Made by a program: the position numbers and the translations under genes. From assembly GCF_003781945.1 (NCBI RefSeq), contig NZ_RJJW01000005.1:240102-304101 (forward strand): a stretch of 64,000 bases of DNA, read 5' to 3'. The notes below the pieces were generated by a model. That model was not told the DNA's origin. It made no database searches and was given only the letters and a program-made list of their open reading frames with translations. This DNA is from Halorubrum sp. CSM-61 (GTDB taxonomy: Archaea > Halobacteriota > Halobacteria > Halobacteriales > Haloferacaceae). This document shows, one piece after another, positions 59,152-64,000 of the stretch (positions are counted from its first letter, which is position 1; each line of letters opens with the position of its first letter).

Positions 59152-60044
59152 TGGGCGCGCCCGCGGGGGTGCTCGGCACCGTCGCGGTCGCGGGCACGCT
59201 GGAGCCGTACCTCGGCCCGCTGACCGGGCTCATCGTCGACGCGGCGATCTTCCTCGCCGTCGTCGTCGCGACGTACGTCCTTTATAAGTCGGTCATCGCG
59301 TCGCTGATGGGGCGCCTGTTCGACAGACAGGGGCTCGACGAACACGCACGACGCCCGCTCCAGAAGGTCGTGGCGTTCCTCGTGCTGTTCGCGGGCGTCA
59401 CCGTCGCGTTCGGCGCGGCGGGGTATCAGGGGTTCCTGCGCTCGCTGGCGACGATCGCGGCCGCGGCGACGCTCGCGATCGGCTTCGCGCTCCAGGACGT
59501 GATCAAGAACTTCGTCGCGGGCGTGTTCATCTACACGGACAAGCCGTTCCGCATCGGCGACTGGATCGAGTGGCAGGGGAACTCGGGGGTCGTCGAGGAC
59601 ATCTCGCTCCGAGTCACCCGCGTGCGCACGTTCGACAACGAACTGCTCACGGTGCCGAACCACGCCCTGACGAGCGACGTGGTGAAGAACCCGGTCGCGA
59701 AGAAGACCCTGCGGCTGAAGTTCGTCTTCGGGATCGACTACGAGGACGACGTTGAGACGGCGACCGAGATCATCGTCGAGGAGGCCGAGAAGAGCGACGC
59801 GATCTTGGAGGACCCCGCGCCCTCGGTGCGGCTGACCGAGCTGGCCGACTCGTACGTCGGCCTGCAGTCGCGGATCTGGATCGACGACCCCTCGCGGGCC
59901 GACTTCGTGAAGGCGCGAGCCGACTACGTGAAGGCCGTCAAAGAGCGGTTCGACGAGGAGGACATCACGATCCCGTTCCCGCAGCGCACCGTTTCGGGGC
60001 GGGACGCGTGGTCGGAGCCCGCCTCGTTCGGCGGGGAGCCGTAG
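59151..60044 (+). CDS. MscS-family mechanosensitive channel
   Basis: The 297-aa protein has two N-terminal helices, then the pore helix TM3 (ATIAAAATLAIGFALQDVIKNFVAGVFI, about residues 103-130), followed by the beta-domain motif FRIGDWIEWQGNSGVVEDISLRVTRVRTFDNELLTVPNHAL. MscS channels release solutes when membrane tension rises. It overlaps the CRM gene by 1 nt and ends in a short direct duplication containing the stop. Confidence 0.93.
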   Translation: MGAPAGVLGTVAVAGTLEPYLGPLTGLIVDAAIFLAVVVATYVLYKSVIASLMGRLFDRQGLDEHARRPLQKVVAFLVLFAGVTVAFGAAGYQGFLRSLATIAAAATLAIGFALQDVIKNFVAGVFIYTDKPFRIGDWIEWQGNSGVVEDISLRVTRVRTFDNELLTVPNHALTSDVVKNPVAKKTLRLKFVFGIDYEDDVETATEIIVEEAEKSDAILEDPAPSVRLTELADSYVGLQSRIWIDDPSRADFVKARADYVKAVKERFDEEDITIPFPQRTVSGRDAWSEPASFGGEP

Positions 60045-60165
60045 GCGCTCGGTGAGGCGGTAGGCGCTCGCCGTCGCCGAAGCCGCTCAACGACGGGGCG
60101 CGGCGGGGCGATCCGTCCGACTCCCGATAGTAACGAACTTGAGGGTCGGGTCTCTCGTTGCGCCC

Positions 60166-61503
60166 ATGCATGTGGTCGTCATCGGGGCCGGCGAGGTCGG
60201 CACGAGCATCGCTGCGAGCCTCGCATCGGACCACGAGGTCGTCGTCATCGACGTCGACCCGGACCGCGCGGAGCAGCTCAAGTACGAGCTCGACGTGCTC
60301 ACGATCGCCGGCGACGGGACCACCTCGGGGATCCAGACGGCGGCCGACGTCGGACGGGCCGACATGGTCATCGCCTGCACCGACAACGACCAGACGAACC
60401 TCGTCGCCTGCGGCACCGCGAAGACCCTCGGCGAGGGGTTCACGATCGCCCGCGTGAAGAGCACGGACTTCCTCCGCACGTGGGAGGGCAACGAGGGCGC
60501 GTTCGGCGTCGACTTCATGGTGTGTACGGATCTCTTGACCGCCGAGAACATCGTCCGCGTCATCGGGCTCCCGGCCGCGATCGACGTCGACCCCTTCGCG
60601 AGCGGGCTCGTCCAGATGGCCGAGTTCGAGATCGCGGAGGGGAGCCCGGTGGCCGGCCAGACCGTCTCGCAGGCCGACCGCTTCGAGTCGCTCACGTTCG
60701 TCGGTCTGTTCCGCGACGGGGAGATGACGATCCCCCGCGGCGACACCGGCATCGCGGTCGGGGACCGCGCGGTCGTGATCGGGAGCCCGGAGAGCGTCCA
60801 GTCGTTCGCGACCGACGTGGCGCCGGAGACGACCCCCGACCGCGCAGACGAGATCGTCGTCGTCGGGGGCAGCGAGATCGGGTACCAGACCGCCCGGCTG
60901 TTAGAGGAGCGCGACTTCAAGCCGCGGCTGATAGAGCGCGACGCCGACCGCGCGCGATGGCTCGCGGAGAATCTCCCGAACACGGTGGTGATGGAGCACG
61001 ACGCCACCGACACCGAGTTCCTCTCTCGAGAGCACGTCGACGACGCGGACATCCTCGTCACCGCGCTCCGCTCCGACGAGAAGAACCTGCTCGTCTCCGT
61101 GCTCGCCAAGCGGCTGGGCGTCAATCGGGTGATCGCCGTCGTCGACAGCGCGGATTACGTCACCGTCTTCGAGGAGATCGGCATCGACATCGCGATCAAC
61201 CCCCGCACGGTGACCGCCGAGGAGATCACGCGGTTCACCTACGAGAGCGTCGCCGAGAACATCGCCGTCCTGGAGAACGATCAGGCCGAGGTGCTCGAAC
61301 TCGAACTCACCGAGGGGTGCGGGCTCACCGGGCGCCCGATCTCGGAGATCGTCGCGGAGAGCGACGCGCGGTTCGTCATCGGGGCGATCACCCGCGACCA
61401 CAGGCTGGTCACCCCCCGCGGGGACACCGTGCTTCAGGCCGGCGACCACGTGATCTTGCTCGTGGAGTCCGACTCGGTGAGCGACATCGCCTCGATGGCG
61501 TAA
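60166..61503 (+). CDS. trkA: TrkA potassium uptake regulator
   Basis: The 445-aa protein has two RCK modules. Each has an N-terminal Rossmann domain (VVIGAGEVGTSIAASLA at residues 4-20; VVVGGSEIGYQTARLLEERDF) with acidic NAD-binding end (VIDVDPDRAEQL), and a C-terminal TrkA_C domain. TrkA binds NAD(H)/ATP and gates TrkH. The following trkH gene starts 8 nt later, so the two form an operon. ATG 60166 gives the canonical N-terminus MHVVVIGAGEVG. Confidence 0.95.
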   Translation: MHVVVIGAGEVGTSIAASLASDHEVVVIDVDPDRAEQLKYELDVLTIAGDGTTSGIQTAADVGRADMVIACTDNDQTNLVACGTAKTLGEGFTIARVKSTDFLRTWEGNEGAFGVDFMVCTDLLTAENIVRVIGLPAAIDVDPFASGLVQMAEFEIAEGSPVAGQTVSQADRFESLTFVGLFRDGEMTIPRGDTGIAVGDRAVVIGSPESVQSFATDVAPETTPDRADEIVVVGGSEIGYQTARLLEERDFKPRLIERDADRARWLAENLPNTVVMEHDATDTEFLSREHVDDADILVTALRSDEKNLLVSVLAKRLGVNRVIAVVDSADYVTVFEEIGIDIAINPRTVTAEEITRFTYESVAENIAVLENDQAEVLELELTEGCGLTGRPISEIVAESDARFVIGAITRDHRLVTPRGDTVLQAGDHVILLVESDSVSDIASMA

Positions 61504-61510
61504 CCCGTCC

Positions 61511-63013
61511 GTGACCACCACCATCCGAGTCGGCTGGCGAGCGAGCGTGGGACTCACCGGAGACGTCCTTACGGCTCTCCCCGTTCCCCTGGCCTTTCCG
61601 CTCCTCGTCGCGCTCTACTACGGCGAATCGACGCTGCCCTTTGTCGCCGCGATCGCGGTCTCGCTCGCGCTCGGGGCGGCGTTCCGGTCGATGCAGGACC
61701 CCGAGGTAAACCTCGGCCCCCGCGAGGCGTTCCTCGCGGTCGCGATGATCTGGTTCCTCGTCGCCGCGGTCGGCGCGATCCCGTTCGTCGTCGCCGGCGT
61801 CGGGACGATCGCCCACCCCGTTAACGCGATGTTCGAGGCGATGAGCGGGTTGACGACGACGGGCGCGACCGTCTTGCGCGACTTCTCGCTCCACTCTCGG
61901 TCCGTGCTCATGTGGCGGCAGGTGATCCAGTGGCTCGGCGGGCTCGGCATCCTCATCCTGGCGACCGCGGTCCTCTCCGAGCTCGGCGTCGGTGGCGCAC
62001 AGCTCATGGAGACGGAGTCGCAGACGAAAGACGTCAACAAGCTCACGCCGAAGATCTCACGGACCGCACAGCTGATCTGGGGGATCTACTTCGGGCTCAC
62101 CGGGCTCGCGGTCGTCGTCTACTTCCTGCTCGGGCTCGCCGTCGACCCGCGGATGGACCTGTACAACGCGATCGCCCACGCGTTCACCTCGGTCGCGACG
62201 GCCGGGTTCTCCCCCCAGCCGCTCTCCGTCGGCGCGTTCCACCCGCTCATCCAGTGGGCGGTCGTCCCGTTCATGGTGATCGGCTCGACCAGCTTCGTCC
62301 TCATCTACTTCGCCATCAACGGGGAGCCGATGCGCCTTCTGAAGAACGAGGAGTTCCACTTCTATCTGGGCGCGATGGGGACGCTCGCGTCGATCGTCGC
62401 CCTCGGTCTGTTCCTCGATCCGAGTTCCACCTTCGGCGCCGAGGAGACGATCCGGCACGCCGTCTTCAACGTCGCGTCGATCGTGACGACGACCGGGTAC
62501 GCCAGCACCGACTACGTGCTGTGGGCGCCCGCGGCGAAGCACATGCTGTTCATGGGGATGTTCATCGGCGGGATGGTCGGGTCGACCACCTGTTCGATCA
62601 AGTCGCTGCGGTGGCTGGTCGCGCTGAAGTCGTTCAAGCGGAACCTCTACACCGCGATCCACCCGGAGTCCGTTCGGCCGGTCCGGATCTCGGGGCGGCC
62701 CATCGACGAGGGCGCGGTTCGCGACATCTACGCGTACCTCCTGTTGAGCATCGCGATATTCTTCCTGCTCGCCGTGGTCATCGTCGTCGACGCCGAGCGG
62801 GCGAACCTCCGAGTAGACGAGTTCGAGGCGCTCGGCGCGGCGGCGACGACGTTCCTCAACATCGGCCCCGCGTTCGGCGACGCGGGCCCGTACGGGACGT
62901 TCGCGTCGTTCCCGATGAGCACCCGGGCCGTGATGATCGTCCTGATGTGGATCGGCCGGATCGAGATCATCCCGGTGCTCGTGCTGTTCACGAAGGCGTT
63001 TTGGACCTCGTAG
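61511..63013 (+). CDS. trkH: TrkH-type potassium channel/transporter
   Basis: The 500-aa membrane protein has four pore-like repeats: AMSGLTTTGATVL, TSVATAGFSPQP, SIVTTTGYAST and LNIGPAFGDAGPY, which form the selectivity filter, plus QWLGGLGILILA and GMVGSTTCSIKSLRW. It imports K+, the main compatible cation in haloarchaea that salt-in. It starts GTG 61511, 8 nt after trkA. Confidence 0.95.
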   Translation: MTTTIRVGWRASVGLTGDVLTALPVPLAFPLLVALYYGESTLPFVAAIAVSLALGAAFRSMQDPEVNLGPREAFLAVAMIWFLVAAVGAIPFVVAGVGTIAHPVNAMFEAMSGLTTTGATVLRDFSLHSRSVLMWRQVIQWLGGLGILILATAVLSELGVGGAQLMETESQTKDVNKLTPKISRTAQLIWGIYFGLTGLAVVVYFLLGLAVDPRMDLYNAIAHAFTSVATAGFSPQPLSVGAFHPLIQWAVVPFMVIGSTSFVLIYFAINGEPMRLLKNEEFHFYLGAMGTLASIVALGLFLDPSSTFGAEETIRHAVFNVASIVTTTGYASTDYVLWAPAAKHMLFMGMFIGGMVGSTTCSIKSLRWLVALKSFKRNLYTAIHPESVRPVRISGRPIDEGAVRDIYAYLLLSIAIFFLLAVVIVVDAERANLRVDEFEALGAAATTFLNIGPAFGDAGPYGTFASFPMSTRAVMIVLMWIGRIEIIPVLVLFTKAFWTS

Positions 63014-63106
63014 CGACTCTCGACGGTCGAGGGTCGAGCGACGGGCCGGCGTCGTTGTAACTTCGTTTCCAAGCCGGAGCTCGGAGTGGACGCCCTCTCG
63101 TAGACG

Positions 63107-63640
63107 ATTGATACCGGGAGTACGTATATCGATATGGTGGAGTGGTTGTCTATACGGGATCGAGTGGCGTTGCTGTCGGTTGTTTATAAGTGGTCGACGG
63201 CGTTGCGGTGAAGACCTCTCGGGGATCGACGGTGAACACCTCCAAAGCCCCAGCCACTGCGGGCGGCGCACGCTCGCTGCGCGCCTCACTCGGTCGCTCA
63301 CGGCGTTCGCTCCCTCGTTGCGGTGCTTGCGTCCCCTGCGCCGCCCGCAGCGACTGCCCCTTTGAGTCCCACCCCACCCCGCACCGCAACCGCACCTCAC
63401 GCCTCCCCAGCCTCGTCGGCTCGGCGCTTATAAGCGCCGAGCCGACTCCCTCGCGCGTGCTCTCGCCGGCGGCGTTGCCGCCGGCTGTCAGAGGCGCTTC
63501 GCGCCTCGCTACTCGCGCCCGATGAGCCCTCGGAGGCACGCGCCACCGCCGTTTATTTATATGTGGTCGTCGTCGCTCGCGACTGTTTAAATACTCACTC
63601 GCCACCACCGATCTGCGATACCCACTCCTGCTATCGCTCG
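63107..63640 (-). repeat. Dispersed stem-loop repeat, copy C
   Basis: Related to copies A and B. The main stem has arms at 63251-63270 and 63337-63356; the two mismatches become G-U pairs if the minus strand is transcribed. A perfect 32-bp palindrome (63415-63446, centre TTATAA), hairpins GCCGGCGGC-GTT-GCCGCCGGC (63465-63485) and GAGGCGC-TTC-GCGCCTC (63491-63507), and outer arms GCGCGTGC/GCACGCGC (63453-63460, 63536-63543) follow. The left border (GTATATCGATATGGTGGAGT) and right border (GTTTAAATACTCACTCGCCA) match copy B. Confidence 0.85.
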
Positions 63641-63726
63641 CTCGTCGAGTTGGGACCGGCGGACGGGCGGTGCGGGGAAATGCGGGACTCGTGAGAGTCC
63701 GACCCTGAGCGAAACGGTCTCGCCGA

Positions 63727-64000
63727 TCAGAAGAACAGCCAGATGACCAGCAGCGCGTACAGCACCGCGAGCGAGATGATCGTCAGTCGGATCAGGATGT
63801 TGACGCTGAAGACGAGCCCGTTGTAGTCGTTTTTCAGCAGCTTGAGCGGGCGGGTCTTTCGGCTCGCAAGCCCGATCGTCGCGGGGGCCACGTCGGCGGC
63901 GGCCCGTTCCACCGCCTCGCGCAGGGCGTCGGTGTCGGACCGCGTCGCGTTGGCGAGCTCGTGGACGGAGGCGTGGGTGTCCGTCGAGAAGACGAGGACC
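63727..64000 (-). CDS. C-terminal part of a DUF2070 family membrane protein
   Basis: The frame is open through the right edge of the window (first whole codon on the minus strand at 63999). The 90 visible residues read VLVFSTDTHASVHELANATR, a helix with RAAADVAPATIGLASRKT, PLKLLKNDYNGLV and a final hydrophobic helix ending WLFF. This agrees with the C-terminus of the archaeal DUF2070 membrane family, whose function is unknown. The start lies beyond the window. Confidence 0.8.
   Translation of the reverse strand, partial: VLVFSTDTHASVHELANATRSDTDALREAVERAAADVAPATIGLASRKTRPLKLLKNDYNGLVFSVNILIRLTIISLAVLYALLVIWLFF

Noticed and set aside
1-64000. rRNA genes, replication origin (orc1/cdc6) or prophage structural genes
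   Set aside because: No matching sequence or protein was seen in any part of the window.

Overview
The window is chromosomal DNA from a halophilic archaeon (class Halobacteria, most like a Halorubrum-type member of the Haloferacales). Supporting signs are very GC-rich coding DNA, Asp/Glu-rich proteins, TATA boxes (TTTAAATA, TTTATAA) about 25-30 nt before many start codons (leaderless transcripts), Tat leaders and Tat lipoproteins, and families typical of haloarchaea: HalOD1 output domains, a Bat/HTH-10 regulator, DUF5796, DUF7344-like, archaeal GHMP shikimate kinase and TrkA/TrkH.

Region 1 (about 1-28 kb) is a surface-polysaccharide region. It holds a large multi-pass membrane protein, two secreted parallel beta-helix (pectate-lyase-like) proteins, a ParB-like-fold protein, an alpha/alpha-toroid + formyltransferase fusion, a beta-propeller protein, an ATP-grasp enzyme overlapping a low-molecular-weight tyrosine phosphatase, three GT4 glycosyltransferases, a heparinase II/III-like protein and a GalE-like epimerase. 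It ends with glmS and a GlmU-like gene, which make the amino-sugar nucleotide precursor. The mix of lyase-like, toroid and formyltransferase folds suggests an acidic or modified polysaccharide; its structure cannot be read from the sequence.

Region 2 (28-37 kb) is mixed accessory DNA: a lone phnM-like gene, a short wHTH regulator, a decayed IS200/IS605-like element, gamma-glutamyltransferase, two toxin-antitoxin pairs (RHH/PIN and MazEF-like) and a GNAT acetyltransferase. The toxin-antitoxin pairs lie beside partial copies of the 3' end of the chorismate mutase gene, which reads as an integration hotspot. Chorismate mutase and shikimate kinase form an intact operon at its edge.

Region 3 (37-47 kb) has a lipoprotein/membrane-protein operon, DUF5796, a ferredoxin-like protein, tRNA-Leu(UAA) with a second copy of its 3' end nearby, a divergent class I terpenoid-synthase-like protein, a large Bat-type regulator, a DUF2071 protein and a CDF metal transporter.

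Region 4 (47-64 kb) is mostly housekeeping and membrane functions: a pilin-like secreted protein, an HD hydrolase, a TetR - S-layer-like - RND export module, a zinc/manganese ABC transporter (znuABC) with a DtxR-type palindrome upstream, a CRM RNA-binding protein, an MscS channel, TrkA-TrkH potassium uptake and the C-terminus of a DUF2070 protein.

The strongest unexplained signal is a dispersed repeat present three times (about 17.2-17.7, 45.5-46.0 and 63.1-63.6 kb). It has long inverted repeats whose two arms change together between copies, and TATA boxes at both borders. It looks like a structured RNA or a mobile stem-loop element rather than coding DNA.
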